Below, piece after piece: positions 45,605 through 55,181 of a stretch of DNA of 64,000 nt. Source of the DNA: JAJFUG01 sp964473155 (GTDB taxonomy: Bacteria; Gemmatimonadota; Glassbacteria; GWA2-58-10); contig CAYYNT010000001.1 of the NCBI GenBank assembly GCA_964473155.1, positions 164,079 through 228,078 of the forward strand, written 5' to 3'. The stretch's first letter is position 1. Every line of letters begins with the position of its first letter. The notes under the pieces were generated by a model that worked only from the letters and a program-made list of their open reading frames with translations, searched no databases and had not been told where the DNA came from. The position numbers and the translations under genes are program-made.

Positions 45605-46552
45605 GTGTCCAGCAACTTTGCGCTTATTGGAGTGGCGGGCTATATCGCGCCGAGGCACCTCAAAGCCATTGCCGACACGGGCAACAAGCTGATCGTGGCC
45701 TGCGACCCGCATGATTCTGTCGGCATCCTCGACCGCTATTTCGATTCAGTGAGCTTCTTCCGCGAGTTCGAGCGCTTTGACCGCCATATAGAACGTCTGC
45801 GCCGGGAACCGGAGGAGCGGCGGGTCCACTATGTCAGCATCTGCTCGCCGAATTTCCTGCACGACGCCCATGTGCGGTTCGCCCTGCGCGTGCGCGCTAC
45901 GCCGATATGCGAAAAGCCCCTGGTGCTCAATCCATGGAACTGCGATGCTCTGCTGGAACTGGAGCAGGAATACGGAACCAGGATCAACACTATCCTTCAG
46001 CTCAGGCTGCATCCCTCCATGCAGGCTTATAAGCAGAAAATGCTGAATGATAACTCAGGCCGCAAGCATGAGGTCGTGCTGACCTATATCACCTCGCGCG
46101 GCGACTGGTATCTTTACTCCTGGAAGGGCAATGTCGAGCAGAGCGGAGGCCTGGCCACCAATATCGGCATTCATTTCTTCGATATCCTGATCTGGCTGTT
46201 CGGGAGCGTCGAGCACAGCGAGGTCCATATGAGCGAGCCGAAACGCTGCGCCGGTTACCTGGAACTGACGAATGCGCGGGTGCGCTGGAGCCTTTCAATC
46301 GACAGGAATGACCTTCCGCAGGAGGTGCAGGCGGCGGGAAAGAGGACTTACCGCTCGATTGAGGTGGATGGCGAGGAGATGGAATTTTCTGAGGGGTTCG
46401 AGGACCTTCACACCCGCTCCTACGAGATGATTCTTCAGGGCAAGGGTTTCAGCGTGGAGGATGCCCGCCCCTCGACCCAGCTTGCGCACGATATCCGGAA
46501 TGCGCGCCCGACAGGATTATGCGCGTTGTCGCATCCCAAACTTGTCAAATGA
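45605..46552 (+). CDS. WlbA-like Gfo/Idh/MocA nucleotide-sugar dehydrogenase
   Basis: 315 residues from GTG 45605, preceded by AGGAGG. The opening IGVAGYIAPRHLKAI is the mark of the WlbA/WbpB group, NAD-dependent 3-dehydrogenases of UDP-N-acetylglucosaminuronate. CEKPL (around 100) and GGLATNIGIHFFD (around 180, with the catalytic His) are conserved. In the known pathway the 3-keto product is aminated and acetylated to give 2,3-diacetamido uronates of O-antigens. The partner aminotransferase and acetyltransferase (WlbC, WlbB) are not seen next to it. The gene is divergent from the epimerase. Confidence 0.85.
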   Translation: MSSNFALIGVAGYIAPRHLKAIADTGNKLIVACDPHDSVGILDRYFDSVSFFREFERFDRHIERLRREPEERRVHYVSICSPNFLHDAHVRFALRVRATPICEKPLVLNPWNCDALLELEQEYGTRINTILQLRLHPSMQAYKQKMLNDNSGRKHEVVLTYITSRGDWYLYSWKGNVEQSGGLATNIGIHFFDILIWLFGSVEHSEVHMSEPKRCAGYLELTNARVRWSLSIDRNDLPQEVQAAGKRTYRSIEVDGEEMEFSEGFEDLHTRSYEMILQGKGFSVEDARPSTQLAHDIRNARPTGLCALSHPKLVK

Positions 46553-46576
46553 ATCTTACGGCGACAACCCGTTGAT

Positions 46577-47740
46577 TCAGACCCGATTGCCTGCCAGATC
46601 GGCAAGCAGTTCCAGTTCGAGCGCGCTAACCCGGTCAAGGGAATATTTTTCCACAATATACCGGCGAGCTCTCCGGCCCAGTTCCTCGCGTAACAGGCTG
46701 TCATCCAGCAGGCCCCGGACAGCCGCGGCCAGGGATTCCGGCTCTGTCCCGCAAAGCCAGCCGTTTTCCTGGTGGCAGATATCCTCCCGTATCCCGGGGA
46801 CATCTGTTCCCAGGCAGGCCGCTCCGCAGCTCATCGCTTCGAGAAGGGCCTTGGGGTGTCCCTCGTAAAACGAGGGCATCACGAACACCCGGGCTGAGGC
46901 GATTATGCGCGGCAACTCCGCTCCGGGCTGGTTCGGCAGCCAGTCGACTTTTAAGCCGAGATTTGACGCCATCTCGCGAAGACTCTGGCTGCCGCTGCAT
47001 CCGCCCACCATAAGGGTGGAAACCTCACGGCCTTCGCCTTTCAACCTGGCCAGCGCCCCGAACAGGCCTTCCAGGTTTTTCTGCCTGTCCCCCCGGCCCA
47101 CGAACACCAGATCATAGCGTTTTTCCACTCCCGGCACAGGCTGGAATACATCCGTATCCACATAATTCGGGATGACACGCACCTTTCCCTGCGCAAGGCC
47201 ATAATCCTCGCAAACGCTTTCTTTCTGCCAGAGCGAGGTGACTACAACCCTGTCGGCAGCATTGAAAGCACGGCGTTCGAGTTCCACAGCCTCCCGAATC
47301 CTTCGCGGGTCATCGGTCTGACGGCGGGTGAACCAGGCGTGAAGGAATCCGCACCTTACGATCAGTTTTTTATTATAGAGCTTTTTCAGCCAGACAGGAA
47401 TGAGCGCTCCGCGCACCTGGTTGGTCTTGAAAATGGAGGAACGGATAAGCTGCGGGCTGTATCTCAGCGCGATCTCGGCGGCAGTGTACTGCTGGCGGGA
47501 GCGCCAGGTGACCGGCAGAATTTTGAATTCCGGCAGTTCAGGAGCCATCAACTGGTCGGTTGGGCCACCGTACGTAACAAAGTTCACCCTACTCAGATTA
47601 TCAGCCAGACGGCGGTATAGCGCCAATTCGCGTTCAAGATTGCCGCCTTCTTTCCAATCCGCCAGGCCGACACCGGCGGTGAAAAAAACAGTCAACCGGG
47701 CGTCTTGTATCCTTCCTTTGCTTTTCAAGCCTTTCTCCAC
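46577..47740 (-). CDS. Glycosyltransferase family 4
   Basis: 387 residues with a GT-B fold pattern. The donor-binding C-terminal half is RVIPNYVDTDVF near 180-191, then VFVGRGDRQKNLEGL, and E-x7-E in SFYEGHPKALLEAM near 290-303. It transfers a sugar from a nucleotide donor during repeat-unit assembly. The start is GTG at 47740 with no strong ribosome site. It faces the WlbA-like gene, with a 24-base gap between the ends. Confidence 0.88.
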   Translation of the reverse strand: MEKGLKSKGRIQDARLTVFFTAGVGLADWKEGGNLERELALYRRLADNLSRVNFVTYGGPTDQLMAPELPEFKILPVTWRSRQQYTAAEIALRYSPQLIRSSIFKTNQVRGALIPVWLKKLYNKKLIVRCGFLHAWFTRRQTDDPRRIREAVELERRAFNAADRVVVTSLWQKESVCEDYGLAQGKVRVIPNYVDTDVFQPVPGVEKRYDLVFVGRGDRQKNLEGLFGALARLKGEGREVSTLMVGGCSGSQSLREMASNLGLKVDWLPNQPGAELPRIIASARVFVMPSFYEGHPKALLEAMSCGAACLGTDVPGIREDICHQENGWLCGTEPESLAAAVRGLLDDSLLREELGRRARRYIVEKYSLDRVSALELELLADLAGNRV

Positions 47741-47976
47741 CGCTTTAATTAATGCAGTCTCGCATGTAGCCGATATAAAGCCGTCTTGAGTTCATAAATT
47801 AACAGATCGAGCGGAAAGAACAAAATGAATTGCGCCTTCTGCCGGCCTTTCCGACAACGCACAAAACGGGAAATGTCGCACCCCCTTGCCATTCTCGTGT
47901 TATCGCTTTAATATCATATTACACGTGGTTCCCGAACCGAGATAAATCCAAGTCTATCTTTGGAGAAAATACACCC

Positions 47977-48708
47977 ATGCGGATCGACTGGTCCGAGGTA
48001 TATGCTGTCGAGCCTACGTTCTATGATCGCTGCTGGGAAGAAAGCGATTCCTATTGTTGCCGGACCAACTCGCCGCATCTGAGTTTCAAATTCATGCGCC
48101 ACGATGCAGCCGGGATGATATATATCCATAGTGAATGGGATTACTGCAAGGGCCTGGGTAGAATTCAAGAGGGATTCGAGGAAATAGCCCGGAAAATTGA
48201 ATTCCCGATCCGACATGGAAGAACAATCCGGCTGGTCTCGACCTATTGCTCACTTAAGGGCCTTTGTACTTTCCCGGAATACCGTCCGTTGATCTGCCGT
48301 TTCTACCCCTTTTTCCCCAGAGTGTCAGTCGAGCAAAGGCGGATAACCGGTTATGTCCTTGGTTCAGCCGTCGATCAATACTGGGACTTATTAGGGCTTG
48401 AGCATCCGTGTTTCCTGCGCCGGAAGCAAGAGTCTCTTTGTCTCGAGGGATTGCATCGGCTTGAGCCGCTGCTCAAGAATCCGGCCATACTGTTCTATTT
48501 CAAGGCGATCGAGATTGTCGCGGATAGGCTGCGCGATGATTTCAAGCAAAAATACTCCCAGCTTCTTTCCCTGCCGCCCAAACAGTTTTTCCAGCGCTGG
48601 GAATTGATCTATCTGACAGGTAAAGCTTTTGACAAAGAGGGATTGAAACAGGACCTGGCCTCGCTTGATGAGAAAGTCGCCAGACTATACGGAGATTTCG
48701 AGTTATGA
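47977..48708 (+). CDS. YkgJ-like cysteine-cluster protein
   Basis: 243 residues from ATG 47977 (GGAGAAAA about 11 bases upstream); earlier in-frame codons have no ribosome site. Cysteines are arranged as C-x7-CC near residues 19-28, a single Cys near 57, then YCSLKGLC and RPLICRFYPF around 90-115. This is the metal-binding layout of the YkgJ/FliB group, which includes flagellin lysine N-methylase. The rest is helical with charged clusters. It begins the plus-strand run of unusual genes leading to the adenylation enzyme. I cannot tell whether it modifies protein or glycan. Confidence 0.62.
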   Translation: MRIDWSEVYAVEPTFYDRCWEESDSYCCRTNSPHLSFKFMRHDAAGMIYIHSEWDYCKGLGRIQEGFEEIARKIEFPIRHGRTIRLVSTYCSLKGLCTFPEYRPLICRFYPFFPRVSVEQRRITGYVLGSAVDQYWDLLGLEHPCFLRRKQESLCLEGLHRLEPLLKNPAILFYFKAIEIVADRLRDDFKQKYSQLLSLPPKQFFQRWELIYLTGKAFDKEGLKQDLASLDEKVARLYGDFEL

Positions 48709-48785
48709 ATAGGTCACATTCCAGGCCGCGTGCAGGCTCGACTGTTGAAAAAGCTTTCGGCGGTGACTTGACGTGAAAGTGTTAA

Positions 48786-50069
48786 ATGCCGTTTAACCCT
48801 CTGAGAAATCCAACCGGATTGAATATGCAAGAACTGGAACTCAGAAAGCACCCATATCCTTATAGAGCCGCGTTCAGCTTTTCGAACGACATCGATCTTA
48901 CAACAGTACAAAGGTATCTCTTTCTCAAAGACCTGTTTAAGAATTTCCCGGCAAGCCGGCCCTCCGCCAAAGACGGCTTGCCTTACTCCGAATCTATTTT
49001 CGTTTTCAACTGCAATCCGCACCACCCCGAGCAGATCGCCCTTCAGACACACCCGGATTTATTGTTTCCAGACCTCGAATCAGGTTATCTGGGCACTCTT
49101 CACGGCTGGGGTGATTTCAATTTCAATCCTGTGTTTTCCCGTAACGACTATCTTAATGAAGGAATACGCCTTCTCTCCCAAAGCAAATGCAGGCCGCGAG
49201 TCTGGACGAACCATGGCACTCTGCATAACTTGCAAAACATAGGAGCCGGCATCGGTTATGGAGATCTGCCGCAATACAGGGACGGCGCCGGATTATCATA
49301 TCCCTTACCCTCCTACCATCTGGACCTGACCCGCAAACTGGGGATCGACTTTTTCTGGGACGGCAGCTTGAGCCGGATTATCGGCCAGAACAGGGAACTC
49401 TCATCCTCGGACCTCTGGAAAACCCTGTATGCCGCTCAGCCTTGTGGCAGGAGAATGAAAGACAAGCTGCTCCGGCTGGTGAAAAAATACGCCTATATGC
49501 CGATGAAAGCCTATATTACAGATAACCGTCTGCTTGAGGAGAAAACTTTACGCGACGGATGCCGGGTGTTCGTTTTCCGCCGTTTCGGCCACTACGACAA
49601 GGCCACGGCCGACAATATGGATCAGGTGCTGCCCCAGGAGGTGGTGGAAAAGCTGATTGCGAACGAAGGAGTGATGGTGTTCATGACCCACCTGGGCAAA
49701 ACAGCTCTTGCCGCGGACAGGATGCCAGACAATTCGATGAGGGTGCTAAGGCACCTGAAGGAGCGCTTTGATGACGGTGACCTCTGGGTCTGTCCACTGC
49801 CGGCTCTGCTCGATTACCAGGCGCTGACTGAATCCCTCCGGATCCGCACTGTCGCAGAGGCTCGATTGGAGCTGTCATTCAGCAACGGTGTATGGAGTGA
49901 TTTCCAGCCGGAACCGGAACGCCTGCGCGGACTGACTTTCTACTACGGACGCCGCGCGCCAGCCGTTATTTTTTCCGGTTCCAGAAGGCTCGGGTTTACA
50001 CTGAATCCGAAAGACAGGACCGGAAGACATAGTATTACAATAACCGGACCCGATATTCATGAAGATTGA
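48786..50069 (+). CDS. Polysaccharide-deacetylase-like protein
   Basis: 427 residues. FSFSNDIDLTT near residues 30-40 resembles the NodB-fold motif TxDDG with Asp residues at the metal site. HGWGDFNF (around 100) and WTNHGTLHN (around 140) give His ligands typical of CE4-like folds, and MVFMTHLGK (around 300) a late His. The C-terminal 80 residues are a beta-rich appendage. Distant members of this family occur in surface-polysaccharide loci. Its stop lies inside the next gene (11-base overlap), so they are coupled. The ATG at 48786 has only a weak ribosome site; ATG at 48825 is the alternative. Confidence 0.6.
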   Translation: MPFNPLRNPTGLNMQELELRKHPYPYRAAFSFSNDIDLTTVQRYLFLKDLFKNFPASRPSAKDGLPYSESIFVFNCNPHHPEQIALQTHPDLLFPDLESGYLGTLHGWGDFNFNPVFSRNDYLNEGIRLLSQSKCRPRVWTNHGTLHNLQNIGAGIGYGDLPQYRDGAGLSYPLPSYHLDLTRKLGIDFFWDGSLSRIIGQNRELSSSDLWKTLYAAQPCGRRMKDKLLRLVKKYAYMPMKAYITDNRLLEEKTLRDGCRVFVFRRFGHYDKATADNMDQVLPQEVVEKLIANEGVMVFMTHLGKTALAADRMPDNSMRVLRHLKERFDDGDLWVCPLPALLDYQALTESLRIRTVAEARLELSFSNGVWSDFQPEPERLRGLTFYYGRRAPAVIFSGSRRLGFTLNPKDRTGRHSITITGPDIHED

Positions 50070-51063
50070 AAAATACAGCGAGAATCATCGCGGGGCTCTA
50101 TTCGATCTTTACCGGCATTTCAAACACAAGTATTATTGCGGAGAGTTCTCACAGGCGAGGTGGAGCTGGCGCCGGGCTTGCGGGGCGTTCCCCTGGTACG
50201 GCAGCCTCGGAATGCCTGGATTGATTACGGAGAACGGCGGAGTAATCGGCTGCCTTGATTGTCTCCCGAACGAAATATCGTATCAGGGTGAGACTGCCAG
50301 TTATGTAACCCTGACCGACTTTTTCGTCAACGAGTCGGCCAGCGGCGCGGGAATTTTCCTCATCCAGGCCTCTAAAAAGTATGCTGAAATAATCTCCTGC
50401 ACGAACGGCTCTCCAGAGGTACTGGAGCTTTTCAGGAAAATGGGCTACAATGACCTTCACCGGGGGCACCGCGCCTGGCACAAGACATTGCACGGTTTAG
50501 CTCCTGCTGTCCTGAACTCGCTCCAGGCTGGCAGATTGAAACGCCTCGAGCATGTAAAAACAGGTATGGACCTGTTATGGAGCAGGACCGATTCTCTCGA
50601 CGGTCTCCAGCAAATAAGCGCCCGATTCATGCCCGGCCGGGCCAAGTGCCGTCGTGAGGAACCCTACCTGAGTTGGCGTCTCCGCGATAATCCTCATGGC
50701 GGTTATGAGGTCTGGACCGCAGCCAGACAGGACAGTGACAACCTCGCTTATGTTATCTTCAAAAGATTACCGCACAATATCTTACGATTGACCCAAGCGA
50801 TCATCTATGATTTTTCGCTCGCGGATGATTCCGGGCTGACGGCGGAAGATTTTCTGCGCAGCGTCGAGGCGCTGCTTGACGGAACGGGTTGCCACCGCCT
50901 GACCTTTTACCTTTGCAGCCCCTGGGAAGAGCACCTGCGGCGCAACGGCTACAGGCTGTCCTGGCAGGACAGCCTGCTCGTCTATTCCTCTACAGGCAGG
51001 AAAACCTGGCTGGACAATTGTCATCTCACTCTTCTGGATACGGAAAAATTTCTGTACCTTTAA
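50059..51063 (+). CDS. GNAT-like acyltransferase in the glycan region
   Basis: 334 residues, probably two GNAT folds. The first is about 1-150, with YVTLTDFFVNESASGAGIF as the beta4/alpha3 acyl-CoA pyrophosphate region and ELFRKMGY as the closing strand. The second is about 170-320 and degenerate, with LRRNGYRLSWQDSLLVY near the end. This double arrangement recalls FemAB-type and similar amino-acyl or acyl transferases of cell-envelope loci. It overlaps the deacetylase-like gene and precedes the adenylation gene by 30 bases, so it may take an acyl or aminoacyl group to a sugar amine. Confidence 0.6.
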   Translation: MKIEKYSENHRGALFDLYRHFKHKYYCGEFSQARWSWRRACGAFPWYGSLGMPGLITENGGVIGCLDCLPNEISYQGETASYVTLTDFFVNESASGAGIFLIQASKKYAEIISCTNGSPEVLELFRKMGYNDLHRGHRAWHKTLHGLAPAVLNSLQAGRLKRLEHVKTGMDLLWSRTDSLDGLQQISARFMPGRAKCRREEPYLSWRLRDNPHGGYEVWTAARQDSDNLAYVIFKRLPHNILRLTQAIIYDFSLADDSGLTAEDFLRSVEALLDGTGCHRLTFYLCSPWEEHLRRNGYRLSWQDSLLVYSSTGRKTWLDNCHLTLLDTEKFLYL

Positions 51064-51093
51064 AATTCGAACATTTTCTCCGGAATAAAGACC

Positions 51094-52680
51094 TTGGCGA
51101 AACGAAACTTGACTGTATGCCTTCAGGACACTCTGGAAAAATATCCATATCTTGAGGCCGTGCGGATTGGGAAAGACATTTATTCCTACTCCGGTTTTTT
51201 TAACAGGGTCCACCAGTTGGCTGCCGCAATCCAGGTAAATGACCCGAATCCCGGAATCCGTCTGGGGGGTATTCTTGCCTATCGCTCGCTTTACGCATAT
51301 TGCGCGGAGCTGGCATTCCTTTTTGCAGGCAAGGGTTTCGTCCCACTCAACCCCAAATTCCCGTTGGAGAGGAACCTATCGATACTGGACCTCTCCGGAG
51401 TAAAAACCCTGATTGTGGACCACAGGTGTGAGGATGTCGCCGCCGGTCTGCTGGCAAAAACCCGGGGCCGAATGGTTATCTTTCTGCCAGAGCACGCGAG
51501 CCTGCCGGAATGGGCGATTGCCCTTCCCTCTCATCGTTTTATCTGTTCGGAGGAAATCACAGTCTGCAAGGCAAATTTTCACGGGCTCGAATCGAATCCT
51601 GAGGACATCGCCTACCTCCTTTTCACCTCCGGCAGCACCGGGATTCCAAAAGGGGTGATGATCACCCATGAGAATGTATGCAGCTATCTCGATTCAGTGC
51701 GTAAGCGCTATGGACCAGGCCCGGGAGACAGCTTCTCGCAGTTTTTCGAGATGACTTTCGACCTTTCGATCCACGATATAATGCTAAGTCTGACCAGCGG
51801 TGCGCGCTTATGCCCGGTCAGGGAGATGAACCTGATCGGAATCAGGGAATTCGTGCAGGACAACACCCTGACCTTCTGGTTTTCCGTTCCCTCCACTGTC
51901 GGACTGATGAAAAAATACGGTTTATTAAAGCCAGAAGCATTCCAGAGCCTTAGATGGAGCCTTTTCTGCGGCGAGCCATTGCCTCAGGATTATGTCACGC
52001 TCTGGCAGGCCGCGGCTCCCAACTCAAAGGTGGAGAATATCTACGGCCCGACCGAAACGACCATTGCGATCACCGCCTATTCATGGCAGCCGGGTGTCAG
52101 CGATAAATATTGCCATAATGGCATAGTTCCTGTCGGCTTTCCCCTGGAGGGCCAGGCTGCCGCCGTAGTGGATGAGAAACTTCGGTTCGTGCCGCCTGGG
52201 ATTGAAGGGGAGCTGTGCCTCAGCGGTTCGCAGGTTTCCCCAGGGTACTGGTCCAACGAGCCTCAAACCGCAAAAAGCTTTGTCACGCTTTCCGATTCCA
52301 GGCGCTGGTACAGGACCGGCGACAGGGTGAGGTTCACCGAGGAATCGGGATACCTGTTCCTCGGACGGATAGACCGCCAGATAAAAATCCGCGGATTCAG
52401 GGCCGAGATTCCGGAGATAGAGCACACTCTCAGACAGGTGATAACCAGGGGTTTGGTGGCTGTAATCGGCTGGCCGGTGGGCGCCTCTGGAGCGGATGGC
52501 GTGATTGCGTTCACGGATGCAAAAGAGATTGATCACGAGGCTGCACTGTCGTATTGTCAGCAGAGACTCCCAGCCTACATGGTCCCGACCGAGATAATCC
52601 ACCTGCCTGAAATGCCTTTCAATGCAGCCGGAAAGGTCGACTATGGAAGGCTGAAGCAAATCCGGGAGGGCATGGGATAA
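51094..52680 (+). CDS. Amino-acid adenylation enzyme (DltA/NRPS A-domain-like)
   Basis: 528 residues, a complete stand-alone adenylation domain with no condensation or carrier domain. The core motifs are in order: A3 LLFTSGSTGIPKG (around 170), A4 FDLSIHDI with the Asp that normally holds the substrate amine, A5 NIYGPTETT, A7 YRTGDR, A8 GRIDRQIKIRGFRAE, and A10 NAAGKVDY with the catalytic Lys. It activates an amino or related acid with ATP and should load a carrier protein; a carrier gene lies convergent, 34 bases past its stop. DltA does this with D-alanine for teichoic acid. The start TTG at 51094 is the only good choice after the previous stop. Confidence 0.9.
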   Translation: MAKRNLTVCLQDTLEKYPYLEAVRIGKDIYSYSGFFNRVHQLAAAIQVNDPNPGIRLGGILAYRSLYAYCAELAFLFAGKGFVPLNPKFPLERNLSILDLSGVKTLIVDHRCEDVAAGLLAKTRGRMVIFLPEHASLPEWAIALPSHRFICSEEITVCKANFHGLESNPEDIAYLLFTSGSTGIPKGVMITHENVCSYLDSVRKRYGPGPGDSFSQFFEMTFDLSIHDIMLSLTSGARLCPVREMNLIGIREFVQDNTLTFWFSVPSTVGLMKKYGLLKPEAFQSLRWSLFCGEPLPQDYVTLWQAAAPNSKVENIYGPTETTIAITAYSWQPGVSDKYCHNGIVPVGFPLEGQAAAVVDEKLRFVPPGIEGELCLSGSQVSPGYWSNEPQTAKSFVTLSDSRRWYRTGDRVRFTEESGYLFLGRIDRQIKIRGFRAEIPEIEHTLRQVITRGLVAVIGWPVGASGADGVIAFTDAKEIDHEAALSYCQQRLPAYMVPTEIIHLPEMPFNAAGKVDYGRLKQIREGMG

Positions 52681-52713
52681 TCCCCCTTTCCGTAACACGC
52701 CAGCAGGGGCATC

Positions 52714-52968
52714 TCAAACGCTTTTGGGCGATACCGAAATCAGCATCGCGTAGATGCTCGCGATTGAGGTGAAGTTCTCAACGGTCAGCATGTCTCCCTC
52801 CACCACTATCCCGAAATGCTCTTCGATTGCGGTTATTATTCCAAGCATTGCCATGGAATCGGCTATACCCAGCAACTCCTGGTCAGGAGTCAGTTCGTAC
52901 TGCCTGCCGCCACGGCTCAATATTGCACAGATCAATCTCTGAAGGTTTTCCAGGTTCAATTCCATCAT
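52714..52968 (-). CDS. Stand-alone acyl/peptidyl carrier protein
   Basis: 84 residues from ATG 52968, with AAGGA six bases upstream. It is the four-helix carrier fold with the phosphopantetheine site Ser38 in GIADSMAM and the acidic helix IITAIEEHFG after it. The DSM spacing suits modification by an Sfp/AcpS-type transferase. It differs from fatty-acid ACP in its sparse acidic surface. Position next to the adenylation gene, though on the opposite strand, suggests it carries the activated amino acid as DltC does. The frame continues upstream to 53052 without a ribosome site. Confidence 0.88.
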   Translation of the reverse strand: MMELNLENLQRLICAILSRGGRQYELTPDQELLGIADSMAMLGIITAIEEHFGIVVEGDMLTVENFTSIASIYAMLISVSPKSV

Positions 52969-53063
52969 AGCCAATCCTTTAAAATCTGTTGACTCAGTGC
53001 ACCAGCTCGCAGGGGGTAATGCCACTCCTGTTACTCGAATCGTTTTGACCATCTGCTCTCAAC

Positions 53064-54107
53064 TCAATCCAAGGCGGGTCGGGCGAATCTGCGTTTCATA
53101 CATCCAAGAAAACATATTGCTATTTGCTTCCGGGGCACTGCTCGGCCCAGGCGCTCGCGGACAATCCGCAGCATTGCAAATCCCGTTCCCAACCTGCCAT
53201 GCCGCAACAGGTTCAGCCCCAGGGCGGCAAATCCCTCGGAAGTCTTTTCCAAAAGGCTGGCCCGCTCCTGCAGCAGCGTCCAGAAAGGCTCCAGCCGTTC
53301 GATATCGCCATCCCGCATCATATCCACCCGGCCATGGAAGGCGAACCATACTCTCCGGTAGGCGTCCTCGTCCAATCTCTCCCGGCTGGACATGGTCTCA
53401 CGCACCAGGCGGACAGAGGTGGAAAACATGCACTCCAGTTGCGCCAGCCTTTTACTGTTCGAAATGTTCTGTTTCCGGTTTCTCCAAATATAAAGCGCCT
53501 CGGGCAGGCTTGCGAATTTCGCCCCGGGGATCAGACGGCGCCAGAGATCATAGTCCTGGGCGAACGGGATCGATTCATCATACCCTCCCACAGCCCGTAT
53601 TGTCTGCATCCGGGCCATTATTTCCGGATGTCCGAAATAGTTTTTCAGCAGCAGTTCCGCCTTGATCGCCTCATCGTACATTGGGGGGACCGATTCCCCT
53701 ATCAGGCTTCCATCCTCCTCGACAAGGCGGGCCCTGCAACCCACAAGATCGATGTCCGGATGGCTGTCCAGAAAAGCCGCCTGGCGTTCTATCCGTTGGG
53801 GCAGCGCTATATCATCCGCATCGAACCGCGCAAAATACTCCCCCCGGGCGAGCGAAAGGCCCAGGTTGAGCGAGCGGGTAAGACCGATATTCCCGCTGTT
53901 CCGGTGTAGTATCATGCGCTCATCTTTTCTGGCATATTCGTTCAGGACAGCCCAGGACTGGTCCGTTGAGCCATCATCGACAACAATGAACTCCAAATCA
54001 GTAAATGTCTGTCCCAAGATGCTCTCAACCGCGGGCGAAAGAAACGCTCCACCATTGAAAACGGACGTTACCACGCTGATTTTCGGATTTGCTTCCTTTT
54101 TCTTCAA
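53064..54107 (-). CDS. Glycosyltransferase family 2
   Basis: 347 residues, GT-A fold. SVVTSVFNGG begins the nucleotide-binding region (around 11-20), VVDDGSTD follows near 42-49, and the metal-binding DADD lies around 96-99. ARFDADDIALPQRI and SIPFAQDYDLWRRL (acceptor-side ED/D-x-D region) are typical. The basic C-terminal 100 residues may touch the membrane. The start is TTG at 54107 with a poor ribosome site. It adds a sugar to a lipid-linked or protein-linked glycan; the donor is unknown. Confidence 0.9.
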   Translation of the reverse strand: MKKKEANPKISVVTSVFNGGAFLSPAVESILGQTFTDLEFIVVDDGSTDQSWAVLNEYARKDERMILHRNSGNIGLTRSLNLGLSLARGEYFARFDADDIALPQRIERQAAFLDSHPDIDLVGCRARLVEEDGSLIGESVPPMYDEAIKAELLLKNYFGHPEIMARMQTIRAVGGYDESIPFAQDYDLWRRLIPGAKFASLPEALYIWRNRKQNISNSKRLAQLECMFSTSVRLVRETMSSRERLDEDAYRRVWFAFHGRVDMMRDGDIERLEPFWTLLQERASLLEKTSEGFAALGLNLLRHGRLGTGFAMLRIVRERLGRAVPRKQIAICFLGCMKRRFARPALD

Positions 54108-54139
54108 ATGGACATTATTCCTCTACTGTATACCCCGGT

Positions 54140-55138
54140 TTAATTTCCTCCCTGTGTCAGGGACTTGAATAAAGTATCGTACCGGGCCGCAACGTTCTCA
54201 GTTGAATACTGTCTCATACGCTCGATTGCATTGGCAGACCATCGTTGCAGCACCGAACGGTCTTCCATAAGCATGTCCAATGCATTATTCCATTCCTCGC
54301 GCGTTCTGCAGATGCAGCCGCAATACCCATCTGCCAGCAACTCGACATACGAAGGAACCTCCGAGGCGAGACACGGAACTCCCTGGGCCAGGAATGTTCC
54401 TATTTTGAAAAAACTGTGACCGCGGTTATAAGGTGTATCTGTTTCGCGATAGCTGACACATATCTCTCCGCCCAATATTTCATCCGGGAATGTTTCATAA
54501 CGCCACTTGACATAATCGTAGCTGTATCTAAGCAAGCCCCAGTGCGAGGATAATCTGAATTGCTTGTTTGTGATGAGCTTCAGCCGGATATTTCTTTTTT
54601 TGAGATCGCCGAGAATCGGCCTGAGTTCAACCGCTTTATCCCACTGTCCACTCCAGATTGCACAAAGTTGCCCGCGCAAGAAATCATCCGGCGTTTTTAA
54701 CCTGTTAAAATGCGATAAATCGACCGAATCAGGCAGATAATGTACATTCGGATGGAACATCCTTGCCCGTTCAGCGATGTTGGAGGAGGCGCAGGTCACG
54801 CAATCGGTCATTTCCAGCATCCCGAGACACTCTTCGATGTGTTTGTCCTGAACCGGACTCCCGAGGTTTTTCAGCGTGCTCCGATCGAAATAATTGACGC
54901 AGAGATCGAAAACGATCTTTTTCCCCCTGTCCCTGAATCTCTTCGCCAGAGCACGTGATTCCAGACTCTGGTTCCGGACAAAGACGACAGTCGAGGCTTC
55001 CGAGTCCGGGTTGTTTATTTCCGAGTGGACTCCAGCCTTGGCAAGATACGGGATCAATTGCAGGCAGCGGATCCAGACCGATGCCGGCATGCGGTTATAA
55101 TCGGTGTGGTTGACCGGGATGATCCAATTGATTTTCAA
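54140..55138 (-). CDS. Glycosyltransferase, GT-B (GT4-like)
   Basis: 332 residues. The order YLPDSVDLSHF (residues about 135-145), AIWSGQWDKAVEL (about 155-167), then YNRGHSFFKIGTFLAQGVPCLASEVPSYVELL (split about 245-275) follows the donor-binding half of GT4 enzymes, though the usual E-x7-E is weak. The start is TTG at 55138, with AAGGA seven bases upstream. AT-richer than the 10-46 kb region, like the genes to its right. Acceptor and donor are unknown. Confidence 0.75.
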   Translation of the reverse strand: MKINWIIPVNHTDYNRMPASVWIRCLQLIPYLAKAGVHSEINNPDSEASTVVFVRNQSLESRALAKRFRDRGKKIVFDLCVNYFDRSTLKNLGSPVQDKHIEECLGMLEMTDCVTCASSNIAERARMFHPNVHYLPDSVDLSHFNRLKTPDDFLRGQLCAIWSGQWDKAVELRPILGDLKKRNIRLKLITNKQFRLSSHWGLLRYSYDYVKWRYETFPDEILGGEICVSYRETDTPYNRGHSFFKIGTFLAQGVPCLASEVPSYVELLADGYCGCICRTREEWNNALDMLMEDRSVLQRWSANAIERMRQYSTENVAARYDTLFKSLTQGGN

Positions 55139-55181
55139 AATCCGGTCCTTATCGATCTATTTTACTTTAAGCACACGAGCA

